Assembly: GCA_016208495.1 (NCBI GenBank)
Contig: JACQXX010000069.1
Location: 1 to 50,995, forward strand
DNA: 50,995 bases
Direction: 5' to 3'
Source: Acidobacteriota bacterium
GTDB lineage: Bacteria; Acidobacteriota; Blastocatellia; Chloracidobacteriales; Chloracidobacteriaceae
The notes below the pieces were generated by a model. The model worked only from the letters and a program-made list of their open reading frames with translations. It searched no databases and was not told the origin of the DNA. Position numbers and translations under genes: made by a program. Below, in pieces: positions 42,729 through 50,995 of this stretch (positions within the stretch are counted from its first letter, which is position 1; every line of letters starts with the position of its first letter).

Positions 42729-43322
42729 ATGACTGATCCCCCTTTCCGCAGCCTTTTCTCCGAACCAGCCACGAGGGTTTCGCGGGAAAACCTCCTCCGT
42801 AGTTCTCAACAACAACACCTCAATGAACTTCGGCCCGGTTTGTTGGAACGCGCCGAGCAGACTGACCTTGGCGTGCTCCTCGATGCCGATCACTTTGGCA
42901 ATCAGATGCTCTATACAGAAGTGTTTGAGGCTGTTTTTGCGTCGGTACAATCGGACCCAGCCGCGTGTTCACGCATGATTGCCTTCCTCAACGAACACGA
43001 CCAGTTGCCTGTCACTCAAACCTTTGCTCAGTTTCTGCTTGAATCGTTTCAAAACCAGCCGACACCAACCACGGCCCGGCAATGCCTGTTCTTTTCAGCT
43101 CGCACCGGCTCGGCGGCACTCTATTCCCAGATGGTTGACCAGATAATGGCGTACTGGCGACGTGGCAGCCTGACTGGAATTGAGCCGGCAAATCTGGCGG
43201 CCCTGATTGAAAGCCAGTTCTGGCTGCTACCCGTTCAAGTCCGCTCATCCGGAGACGGTCATGTGTTTAAGCGTGTTCTGGCTTTGATTCGGCGTGAACT
43301 GACGGCCCAGGAGCTTTTCTGA
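42729..43322 (+). CDS. Uncharacterised protein
   Basis: 197 residues from ATG 42729, with AAAGGAC 8-10 bases upstream. No signal peptide and no membrane helix. Helical, with phrases such as LLDADHFGNQMLYTEVFEAVF and ARQCLFFSARTGSAALYSQMVDQIMAYWRRG, but no motif I can assign. The SPFH gene follows after 58 bases and may be co-transcribed. The frame is open further upstream, but the chosen start has the binding site. Confidence 0.55.
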   Translation: MTDPPFRSLFSEPATRVSRENLLRSSQQQHLNELRPGLLERAEQTDLGVLLDADHFGNQMLYTEVFEAVFASVQSDPAACSRMIAFLNEHDQLPVTQTFAQFLLESFQNQPTPTTARQCLFFSARTGSAALYSQMVDQIMAYWRRGSLTGIEPANLAALIESQFWLLPVQVRSSGDGHVFKRVLALIRRELTAQELF

Positions 43323-43380
43323 TATTGAGTGAAGCTTTTATCACGGTTGTTTCTTTGTCCCCAGTACAGAAAGGTTTTGT

Positions 43381-45531
43381 ATGGAACCCATCTATCTCAT
43401 TGCTGCAGCAGGAATTGTTTTTGCGTTGATTGTCTTTTTGATGGTCTTTAATTCGTTTTTCGTCAGTGTTGGTGCGACGGAAATTGCGATTAAAGAACGG
43501 CGTTACTTTGGTGAAAAAATGCCTCCCGGACGGGTGGTGGCAACGGCTGGTGAAGTTGGTATCCAGGCCGAAGTCCTCAAACCCGGATTACATTTCATCA
43601 AATGGCCAATGGAACGAATTTACAGCAAAGTCCCGCTGGTCTCGGTTGGCTCAGACGAAATGGGCGTTATCGAAGCCATTGACGGCGAGCCTTTGCCTCC
43701 AGGCCGAATCTTTGCCCCAGACCGGGCCCAAAATGCCCATAACAATTTTCAAGACCCGATTGCGTTCATCAAACAAGGCGGCGTGAAGGGAATCCAGTTG
43801 CGGACACTCCCGCCTGGACTATGGCCCATCCATCCGTATCTGTTTCGGGTTTCAATTGCCAAATCAACCATGATTCCACAGGGCAAAGTCGGCATGATCA
43901 TCGCCGCTGATGGCAGCCCGCTCGATCCTGGTCGCCTGCTGGGAAAAGCGATTGAAGGTCACCGCAACTTTCAGGAAGCTGAACAATTTATCGCGGCCAA
44001 TGGCCAGAAAGGGTCGCAGGTCGAAGTCCTGACGCCGGGGACGTATCGCATCCACACTGAATCCATTTCGTTTGCAGGTGAGAAAAAACCAGGGATTTTT
44101 ACGGTTCGGCTCTGTGATGCCACGTTCATTACTGAAAATCAGGTCGGGCTGGTCGAGGCCCTCGACGGCTCGCCACTTGATCCACGCGATTATGTCGCCC
44201 AGCCAGTCGAAGGCCACGACAACTTTCAGGATGCCGACGAATTCCTCGCTCGCGGCGGTCAGCGTGGCCCGCAAAAAGACATTCTCCTGCCTGGGATTTA
44301 TTACATCAACCCGTTGCTCTTTAAGGTCATTCCGGAAAAAGCCGGCGAAGTCAAACCCGGCGAAGTCGCGGTGATTGTTTCAAACGTCGGAAAAGATCCA
44401 TCCGAAGAAATTCGACGGGCGATGGCACTCAAAGTTCGCACTCGCCTTGAGCACGAAGAACAAGAACAGGCCAGACTGATGGCGTCTAAACTCACCGGAA
44501 CCGCGAAAAAAGCGACAGCGGCAGAGCTGGCAGCGGAGTTTCGGGTGAATGACCCGGCAGATGCGCGGCTTGATCAGGGGGCGCACGAAGCCTATGTGGT
44601 GCCCGAAGGCTATCGCGGAATTCAGGAAACGGTGGTTGGTCCAGGCCGCTATTACATCAACACGCTGGCCATCACCCCGATTATCATTCCCACCACCAAC
44701 CAGACCGTCGAATGGACCGCCGAAGACATTGACAACACCTTTAACCCATTTGAAGTCATTTCAAAAGATGGGTTTACCATGCAGCTTGAAGTTCGGGTCG
44801 TCTTTCGTGTCAAGCCCGAAGATGCACCGTTTATGGTCGCCAAGATCGGCTCGATTGACCGGTTGATCAAAAATGTCATGCATCCGCTGATTGATTCGAT
44901 TTTCCGCAACCAGGCTTCGGAATCATCCGCCATGGCCTATTTGCAAAATCGTCACGAAGAACAGGAACGCGCCGAAGCCCGTGTCCGGGCACATTTGCTC
45001 AAATACCACGTGGATGTAGTCAATGTACTGATTTGCCATATCCACCTGCCTGAAGAGTTGATGAAAACCCAGACCGAAAAAATCCTGGCCGAACAGCGTC
45101 AGAATATGTTCTTCGCCCAACGGGAGGCAGAAGACAAGCGCATTCAGCTTGAAAAGACCAAAGCCCATGCTGACAACCAGCGCGATCTGATGGCGGCCAC
45201 GGTCGGCGTTGAAATCGCCACCAAACGCGCCGAACAACGCAAAGCTGAAGGCGAAGGCGAAGCGCACTTCATTTCGGCAACTGGTCGTGCTGAAGCAGAA
45301 AAAGTTCGATTGATGGGTGAAGCCCAGGGTGTCGCTTATGCCGAACAGGTCAAAGCCATGGGCCCACAAGGTGTGGCCTTGATCGAAACCTTGAAAGTGA
45401 TTGGTGAAAAAGGAGTTCGCATCACGCCTGACGTGATGGCCACTGGCGGCCAGGGCGACGGGTCAGCCGGACTCGGCACGCTGCTCCTGCTCAACCTGTT
45501 CCGGGACCGCGTGGGTAATGGCGGGAAATAG
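43381..45531 (+). CDS. SPFH/flotillin-like protein with vault-like repeats
   Basis: 716 residues. An N-terminal membrane helix (5-28) is followed by three clear tandem repeats of about 63 residues (94-157, 169-231, 254-316), each reading [V/M]G-x-[I/V]-x-A-x-DG-[S/E]-PL-x-P ... NFQ-[E/D] ... LxPG-x-[Y/W]-x-I, and weaker units before and after. A Band-7/SPFH domain (about 455-600) and a charged coiled coil (EEQERAEARVRAHLLK ... AEQRKAEGEGEAHF) with an AEAE-x-V motif come next. The C-terminus is Gly-rich. Repeat architecture of this kind recalls major vault protein shoulders. It probably forms membrane-attached oligomers. AAAGG precedes ATG 43381. A heptad array begins on the G of its TAG. Confidence 0.85.
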   Translation: MEPIYLIAAAGIVFALIVFLMVFNSFFVSVGATEIAIKERRYFGEKMPPGRVVATAGEVGIQAEVLKPGLHFIKWPMERIYSKVPLVSVGSDEMGVIEAIDGEPLPPGRIFAPDRAQNAHNNFQDPIAFIKQGGVKGIQLRTLPPGLWPIHPYLFRVSIAKSTMIPQGKVGMIIAADGSPLDPGRLLGKAIEGHRNFQEAEQFIAANGQKGSQVEVLTPGTYRIHTESISFAGEKKPGIFTVRLCDATFITENQVGLVEALDGSPLDPRDYVAQPVEGHDNFQDADEFLARGGQRGPQKDILLPGIYYINPLLFKVIPEKAGEVKPGEVAVIVSNVGKDPSEEIRRAMALKVRTRLEHEEQEQARLMASKLTGTAKKATAAELAAEFRVNDPADARLDQGAHEAYVVPEGYRGIQETVVGPGRYYINTLAITPIIIPTTNQTVEWTAEDIDNTFNPFEVISKDGFTMQLEVRVVFRVKPEDAPFMVAKIGSIDRLIKNVMHPLIDSIFRNQASESSAMAYLQNRHEEQERAEARVRAHLLKYHVDVVNVLICHIHLPEELMKTQTEKILAEQRQNMFFAQREAEDKRIQLEKTKAHADNQRDLMAATVGVEIATKRAEQRKAEGEGEAHFISATGRAEAEKVRLMGEAQGVAYAEQVKAMGPQGVALIETLKVIGEKGVRITPDVMATGGQGDGSAGLGTLLLLNLFRDRVGNGGK

Positions 45532-45790
45532 GGTTCAGGGTTTGAAAACCAGGGTTCAGGGTTCAGGGTTCAGGGTTTGAAAACCAGGGTTCAGGGTTCA
45601 GGGTTCAGGGTTAGAAAGTATCGTTGAATTTTCTAGTGTCGAAGTTCGCAAATGGGGGGCTACAATATCTTGTAGACTCCAGTTGTGCAATCCAGAGCGA
45701 CCCACTAAAAGACAAACAAAAAGTAAATTCGAAAACCCTGAACCCTGAACCCTGAACCCTGAACCCTGAACCCTAAACCCTGAACCCTGC
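45531..45790. repeat. Inverted GGGTTCA / AACCCTG heptad arrays
   Basis: The left arm (45531-45613) is GGGTTCA units interrupted twice by GGGTTTGAAAACCA; the right arm (45734-45789) is eight AACCCTG-type units. The arms are complementary and separated by about 120 bases. They lie between the convergent SPFH and giant secreted protein genes. The left arm starts on the G of the SPFH stop codon TAG. Confidence 0.85.
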
Positions 45791-45795
45791 AGTCC

Positions 45796-48700
45796 TCACC
45801 GGATTTTGCTCGGGCTGCGGAAGCGTCCAACCGTTGTTCCAGTGCCGTTTGGCAGGCCAACCAGCGCCCAACCGCCGGTTGGTACAAAGCGGCCCTGAAT
45901 CCGGTGGTTTCCGGTATCGCCAATGACTAAAAATGGCATTCCAGCAAAAGGTCCAGTTGCAAATAGAGTTACCGTCACACCTTCAGCCCGGTTGACTTGA
46001 CCGAGAAGTGATCCGGTCAGTGCCAGAGCCGTGGCATTGGCTGGATTTGCATTGAGAAACCGTAATACACGCGAGTTGCCAGTGTCGGCAATATACAAAG
46101 TTCCAGTGGTATCAATTGCAACTCCTTGCGGATTTTGGACTTGATTGAGCCCGACACCCCGCGAGGCAATAATTACCCCGGTGGTACTGCTTGTGACAGT
46201 ATTGGCATTGTTGATTCTGAGAATCCGGCTATTGGAGTCATCGGCCACAAATAACCTGAAACTCAAATCAATAGCCAATCCACGCGGGCTGCCCACCTGA
46301 CCGCTCCCGGCGCCGTTGGTGGCAATCACGACGCCAAATCCAGGGAGTCCTGCGTCAAATCGAAGCACCCGTCCGTTGCCAGTATCGGCGACATAGAGGT
46401 TGCCTTGTGGGTCATAGGCCAGCCCTTGCGGCGCCCGGACCTGGTCAAGACCAGAACCAACCGTGGCAAAATTCGCCCACGAAGTTCCGCCATCGGTTGA
46501 CCATTGAATGCGGTTATTTCCGGTATCAGCCACGTAAATTCGCTGGCCGCTGGCATCAAAGGTCACGGCTTCAGGCGTTCGGAACTGACCATTGCCGGAA
46601 CCAACTGTTCCTGGCCCAATCACGGACCATGTGTCGCCGTCAAATCGCTGGATTCGGTTGTTAAAGGTATCAGCCACCATCAGGATAGATCGCTCAAGAC
46701 CACACACATCATAGATGATGGTCACCGTATCGCTGGCTGGACCACAGGGCCCTGGAGGATCATCCGCTGTCAATGTCAGCGTTACCGACCCGGAGGAAAC
46801 TTCAGCCGGTGTCGGGGTATAGGTGGCATTCAGAGTTCGGTTGTCAGGCGTAAAAGTGCCGCCGCCGCCGCTCCAGGTGCCAGCCGTTCCGCTGCCGCCG
46901 ATGACACCCGCCAGCGTAACCGCCGGTTGGTTGGCACAAACCGTTTGAGGCAAACCTGCATCCACGGTCGCAACCGGGTTGACCGTAATCGTGGCGCTCC
47001 CACCTTCGGTCAGGCCACAACCATTGGCATCAGTTCCAGATTGCAGACTGTATGTGGTTGTGGCTGAAGGCGAAACCATAAAGGTCAGCGGATTGCTCCC
47101 CATCTGGGTGCCGCCGCCATTGGTCAGTGTCGCGGTGTATGGCGCAACACCTCCTGACACCGTAACCGTCACCGCAAACGTTCCAGGACTATCGGCGCAA
47201 GCGGTCCCGATCCCACTGACCATGGCCGTAATTGGACCACACACTACCTGACAGGCTGAAAATTCAGACGAATTCCCGGCAGCATCGGTCGCAATCGCTG
47301 TCACAACGTGTCCAGTGGTAACGGCACCTGATAACGTCGCACTGAAGGTTGCGTTGTTACCAACCGTAGTGATGTTGGTAAACCCAAGAAACGTCTGCCC
47401 TTCCCCGTTTCCGGAACTGTCACAAGTCGGGTTTGAGAAAAATTCGATTCGGAAAGCTGTGTTCGCCGTGCTGTTGAGCATCCCGGTGACGATGGTATTG
47501 CCACCAGATGCCGTTGCCCCAGTTAACACCGGGAAGTTTTGCTGTCCGTTGACACCAAAATCATCATCATTCAGATCATTTGGGGTCACGCCATCCACCG
47601 TTGTAAACGAAGCCGCAATATCAATCCCGACACCTGTATTCGAAAAAATCGAATTGCCCAGAATTCGATTGTTGGCAGCACCTGGGCCAACCAGATGAAC
47701 ACCACCAATAAAACCATTCCCAGCAATTACATTCCCCTGGCCCGCAGACGTTCCACCAATGGTGTTGGTGTTGGCGGCAATCACGACCACGCCATAATCA
47801 GAGTTTCCAAGACCTGAAACGACGGCGCCATTGGCATCAGTCCCAATGTAATTTCCGGCAACGAGCATACCGCTGATGCCGCCGGCGTCAATTCGAACCC
47901 CGCCCCGATTGTTGCCGGAAATCACGTTGCGCTGTGCAACGGCGGAACCACCAATGGTTGTGGTCGAACTACTTGTATCAATGCCGTGAAAACTATTCCC
48001 CAAATCACCAGTTCCGGCGGCATTCACGCCAATGTAATTTCCGACAATGGTGTTGCCAGTCGGCGGAGTGGTAGTGTCAAAGTCAATGTCAATGCCGTGG
48101 CTGTTATTCCCTGAGATTATGTTGCGGTTGCCAACCGCACTTCCGCCAATGGTGTTATTGGTTGAATCAGACACCCGGATTCCATCCAGGAGATTGCCCA
48201 AATCAGTGTCACCAGCCACATTTGTACCGATGAAGCACCCCTCAATCTGATTGCTCGATCCGGTGCTGAGTTCAATGCCATATGCCTGAAAGCGATTGAT
48301 GACCAGTCCCGAAATCACACAATTTGAAGCATCAAGCTGCAATCCCCGCGAAGCTGGTCCGGCGCCGGAACCATTGAGTTCGATTCGCAAAACCGCGTTA
48401 TCTCCAACGGCAAGTGTGTTTCGCGAAGTACCCGACTGTGAGTACCCGTTGATGGTCAGCGTGTCCTGGATGGATGGAAAGTTGGTGCTTCCAGTCGGTG
48501 CAATCGTGTGCGGTCCGGCACCCGCAATCGCAAAGTTGATCACGTCAGATCCGCTGCTCGCATTGGCCTGCTGGATGGCCGCCCGCAAGGTGCAATTTCC
48601 GCTTCCGTCATTACAAACACCATCTGCCGTGTTGCTGTCAGCACCATTCCCAGTTGAATTGACCATAAAGGTGGCCATTGGCAGGGTTACCAATCGCATC

Positions 48701-50025
48701 AGCGGCACCTCACCGGTTTGAAACACCACCAGATCTTCCAGCCCATCACCGTTGATTTTGAGCGGCAACACATCCACAACTTCATTGAAAAGAGTAAGTT
48801 CAACCGGTTCAAATGTGTGCGCGGCACTGCCAGTCAAGAGGCGCATTCGACGGGTCGTATCGGTTGCCAGCAAATCCGCATAGGGCAGGCTCGATATTTT
48901 CACGCTGGTCAATCGAGCGACCTGCGAGCCGAGAAATCGTGTTTCATCACGCCAGTTACCGAGCGAACCAGTACTTTCCTGGATGGAGGCTCTGGTGGAG
49001 TGGCTGGCCATATCTCCAGTGAAGATATGGAGCGAACCGGCGGTATCCAGCACCGCCACATCCAGTGCCTGCCCTCCAGTAAAGTTGCCTACGGCCACTG
49101 AGGTCAACGCCTGGGGAAATGCTCTGATTTCAACCCGCGCCGGATGAATCGCCGCACTCACATCGCGACCTTCAATCACAATCAGGTTTTTTCCAGCAAC
49201 ACCGACAATATCAGCCCAGACGGAGCCGATGACATTTCCGAAGGCAATCTCGGTCACTGGGGATGGCACCGAAATCGTTTCGGGTTGTGTTTCAAGTCCA
49301 CCTGCCGCCGAGTCAAAAACCAGAAAACACGCTCCGGCAGCATTTGTCACTCCAAGCATCACATCATTGAGCCCATCGTGTCGGTTAATCTGACCAACTT
49401 GAAACGCGGTGATTGAACCGGGAAGATTGACTTCCCGTGCTGAAAGCACATTTCCGCGCCCATCACCCACCAGCAGCCAGAGATGAGTGCTTCCGCGCCG
49501 GGTACAAATTACATCCTGATGGCCATCGCCGGTGAAATCTCCGGTTTCGACACACATTGGGGCTTCAGGCATATTTGCCGCAAGCATTCCTGGAAAAAAG
49601 GAATCGGTCTGCTCAACTTCAGTTTCGGCCAACCCGCCGCCAAACCCCGCTGGATTCCCCGGATGAATTTTGATCATGCCACCGGTTCCAGTGCTCCAGG
49701 CAGTTACCAGATCCGGGATGCCATCCTCATTCAAATCAGCGCTTGCCAGAGCCAGCGGAGTTTCCGAACCACCAGACCGTGCCAGTTCCACCACATCTCT
49801 GCGCGAGGTCTCAACTCCCTGACTGAGCTTGAGATACGGGTGACTGCGGCCTACACCTTCAATGGGTATTTGTTTTAAACGACGGTTGACCGAAGACACG
49901 AATTTCACGGTCCTGGCTGAGATTTTAGTTGAATACTTGTCTGAACAGTGGTTCATACCTGCCATAGCCAGGGCAGAGCCAATGAACAAAACACAAACCA
50001 TAAACAATTGAACGAAGGGTCGCAT
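45796..50025 (-). CDS. Giant secreted protein with FG-GAP, beta-helix and NHL repeats
   Basis: 1409 residues. A signal peptide (VQLFMVCVLFIGSALAMAG) starts it. Residues about 60-450 have FG-GAP/VCBS-type calcium loops (ADLNEDGIPDLV, GDFTGDGHQDVIC). A CSLREA-like motif (CNDGSGNCTLRAAIQQANA) opens a right-handed beta-helix of about 350 residues (NTIGG, GNVIAGNG, ISGNN repeats). Two Ig/PKD-like domains follow, then five or six NHL propeller units (LYVADTGNGRVLRF, IYVADTGNNRIQ). It is a surface or extracellular scaffold or adhesin. ATG 50025 is chosen because AGGAG stands ten bases upstream. Confidence 0.85.
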   Translation of the reverse strand: MRPFVQLFMVCVLFIGSALAMAGMNHCSDKYSTKISARTVKFVSSVNRRLKQIPIEGVGRSHPYLKLSQGVETSRRDVVELARSGGSETPLALASADLNEDGIPDLVTAWSTGTGGMIKIHPGNPAGFGGGLAETEVEQTDSFFPGMLAANMPEAPMCVETGDFTGDGHQDVICTRRGSTHLWLLVGDGRGNVLSAREVNLPGSITAFQVGQINRHDGLNDVMLGVTNAAGACFLVFDSAAGGLETQPETISVPSPVTEIAFGNVIGSVWADIVGVAGKNLIVIEGRDVSAAIHPARVEIRAFPQALTSVAVGNFTGGQALDVAVLDTAGSLHIFTGDMASHSTRASIQESTGSLGNWRDETRFLGSQVARLTSVKISSLPYADLLATDTTRRMRLLTGSAAHTFEPVELTLFNEVVDVLPLKINGDGLEDLVVFQTGEVPLMRLVTLPMATFMVNSTGNGADSNTADGVCNDGSGNCTLRAAIQQANASSGSDVINFAIAGAGPHTIAPTGSTNFPSIQDTLTINGYSQSGTSRNTLAVGDNAVLRIELNGSGAGPASRGLQLDASNCVISGLVINRFQAYGIELSTGSSNQIEGCFIGTNVAGDTDLGNLLDGIRVSDSTNNTIGGSAVGNRNIISGNNSHGIDIDFDTTTPPTGNTIVGNYIGVNAAGTGDLGNSFHGIDTSSSTTTIGGSAVAQRNVISGNNRGGVRIDAGGISGMLVAGNYIGTDANGAVVSGLGNSDYGVVVIAANTNTIGGTSAGQGNVIAGNGFIGGVHLVGPGAANNRILGNSIFSNTGVGIDIAASFTTVDGVTPNDLNDDDFGVNGQQNFPVLTGATASGGNTIVTGMLNSTANTAFRIEFFSNPTCDSSGNGEGQTFLGFTNITTVGNNATFSATLSGAVTTGHVVTAIATDAAGNSSEFSACQVVCGPITAMVSGIGTACADSPGTFAVTVTVSGGVAPYTATLTNGGGTQMGSNPLTFMVSPSATTTYSLQSGTDANGCGLTEGGSATITVNPVATVDAGLPQTVCANQPAVTLAGVIGGSGTAGTWSGGGGTFTPDNRTLNATYTPTPAEVSSGSVTLTLTADDPPGPCGPASDTVTIIYDVCGLERSILMVADTFNNRIQRFDGDTWSVIGPGTVGSGNGQFRTPEAVTFDASGQRIYVADTGNNRIQWSTDGGTSWANFATVGSGLDQVRAPQGLAYDPQGNLYVADTGNGRVLRFDAGLPGFGVVIATNGAGSGQVGSPRGLAIDLSFRLFVADDSNSRILRINNANTVTSSTTGVIIASRGVGLNQVQNPQGVAIDTTGTLYIADTGNSRVLRFLNANPANATALALTGSLLGQVNRAEGVTVTLFATGPFAGMPFLVIGDTGNHRIQGRFVPTGGWALVGLPNGTGTTVGRFRSPSKIR

Positions 50026-50484
50026 AGCGTAAAACTCCTGTGAGGCCGGATTCTGGGTTTCGGCAAATACAGCTCTTTTCAAATGATAGGTGGGCTCAGG
50101 AGGGAGGAATTTCTGGTAAAAAGAAAATTGCCAAACCGTGTCTAAAACGTGGGTCCATCTTCAACTTCGCCCACGTTCAGGACGCAATTTGGCAGGTATC
50201 GAATGCTTTCTCGAGAACCATCATGTATTCGACATTCTCAGTCCAAATCAAGATAATGGAAGAGTTTTTCGACCAACGGCCTGTTTTTTCAATCAGTGGC
50301 CTGTTTTTTCGATGAACGGTTGGTTCACAGGCCATCTCTCAGTCAGTCTTGTAACTGTTTGGTTGATTTATAGGCAAGTACATTGTAATATAGTCAGGTA
50401 TAAAACACTTTGGACTGGGCAATGGAACCTGGTGATGTGGACTCAGACGCGACAAGCACATCGGGGTCAAGTGAGAGAGGTGAT
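50026..50484. other. Intergenic region before tnpB
   Basis: 459 bases without a gene. Direct repeats GGCCTGTTTTTTC occur twice near 50278-50310, flanked by CCAACGG and CGGTTGG. A promoter is at 50363-50391. It probably includes the left end of the transposon. Confidence 0.6.
50363..50391 (+). promoter_or_regulatory. Probable promoter of tnpB
   Basis: TTGATT (50363-50368), a 17-base spacer and TAATAT (50386-50391), about 95 bases before the ATG at 50485. Confidence 0.55.
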
Positions 50485-50995
50485 ATGCGACGAGCCTGCA
50501 AAGTGACGCTGAAATTTGCAACCGAAACCAAGCGGCGCAAGATCGCGGCGCTGCTGGAAGCGTACCGAGCGGCGGTCAATTTCTATATCCGGTCGCTGTG
50601 GGAGACACCCGGCAAGCTGGATAAAGCGACGCTGGGCAGGCTCACTGATACCCGGCTCTCGGAACGGTTGAAAAGTCAGGCCCTGAAGCAGGCGCTTGAA
50701 ATCGTGGTCGGGACAAAGAAATCGGCGAAGGCGCTGGGCACGGTGGCACGCTGTCCGGTGTTTACGGGAAGTGCGGTGCTCGATGCCAAGATTGTGTCGG
50801 TGGAGGTGGGACGGGGCAGCTTTGATCTGGTGATCCGGGTGTCGTGCCTCAAGAAAGGCGAGCGGATTTCGATTCCGACCAAACGAACGGCTGTTTTGAA
50901 TCACTGGCAAGGGATGGAGGGGGCTCGAATGATTCAAGGGTGCGCGCTGTCGGAGACTGGAATCGTAGTGTGGATTGAACTCCCGGATCTGGAGC
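50485..50995 (+). CDS. tnpB: TnpB-type RNA-guided nuclease, N-terminal part
   Basis: An open frame of 170 codons from ATG 50485 runs off the window. It reads MRRACKVTLKFATETKRR ... AYRAAVNFYIRSLWE ... LSERLKSQALKQALEIVVGTKK, the N-terminal pattern of the OrfB/TnpB family of IS605/IS607 elements, followed by the WED-like strand region (VSVEVGRGSFDLVIRV, KKGERISIPTKR). The RuvC catalytic residues and zinc finger lie beyond the edge. GAGAGGTGAT before the ATG gives a weak binding site. Codon use is GC-richer than neighbouring genes. Confidence 0.75.
   Translation, partial: MRRACKVTLKFATETKRRKIAALLEAYRAAVNFYIRSLWETPGKLDKATLGRLTDTRLSERLKSQALKQALEIVVGTKKSAKALGTVARCPVFTGSAVLDAKIVSVEVGRGSFDLVIRVSCLKKGERISIPTKRTAVLNHWQGMEGARMIQGCALSETGIVVWIELPDLE

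Noticed and set aside
46504-47067. Plus-strand frames within the giant secreted protein gene
   Set aside because: They oppose clear NHL and PKD-like repeats and have no recognisable domains.

Overview
This is a chromosomal segment of about 51 kb with medium GC content. It is most likely from an acidobacterium, possibly a Blastocatellia-type lineage. The best marker is a VWFA-related secreted protein of the acidobacterial type (37188-38279). PEGA proteins, Hanks-type kinases, a two-component-propeller sensor and Uma2 proteins fit the same picture. No rRNA or tRNA gene and no CRISPR array was seen. The assignment is inference from family content, not from a marker gene.

Layout. Positions 1-507 hold the 5' end of an IS transposase gene lying against a truncated copy of a small repeat element. 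Positions 635-12000 form an envelope and metal-homeostasis block: sterol desaturase-like hydroxylase, AraC regulator, Tat-exported multicopper oxidase, a BlaI/M56 repressor-protease pair with a readable promoter and operator, a lipoprotein, and CusB- and CusA-like RND efflux subunits. A TolC-type channel that could complete the pump lies further on at 17553. Positions 12118-17445 encode a compact Hsp70 operon (GrpE, DnaK, a large TPR protein, a J-domain protein without HPD). Positions 19739-27103 carry a DUF218 protein, a TlpA-type thioredoxin, a DUF4870 protein, an amidotransferase, a frameshifted gene, a Tat-exported protein paired with a glutathionylspermidine-synthase-like ATP-grasp enzyme, and a glycosyltransferase. 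Positions 27379-36166 are signalling genes around fmt: a kinase fused to a formylglycine-enzyme-like domain, a PEGA protein, and a 14-motif propeller sensor ending in a Ser/Thr kinase. Positions 38367-41660 are AT-richer and look like a small defence island: a broken Uma2 gene, an ApeA-like protein with a changed HEPN motif, and a coupled pair of an uncharacterised protein and a HEPN protein. The window closes with pyrophosphatase, a large SPFH protein with vault-like repeats, a giant secreted beta-propeller/beta-helix protein, and the start of a TnpB gene.

The most unusual feature is between genes. Many intergenic regions are built from tandem repeats of exactly 7 bp whose sequences differ from locus to locus (AACCCTG, GGGCTGA, TACTGAC, CATAATT, AGTCACC, CATCCCT). 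Several loci carry the two strands of the repeat in inverted order, so they could form long hairpins, and several arrays begin exactly inside the stop codon of the preceding gene. A second family of about 90-104 bp elements bounded by ATACCA/TGGTAT occurs six times in the first 26 kb, also often touching stop codons and carrying heptads inside.

Gene starts were chosen by ribosome binding site and family length. Functions of the uncharacterised genes are stated as unknown.
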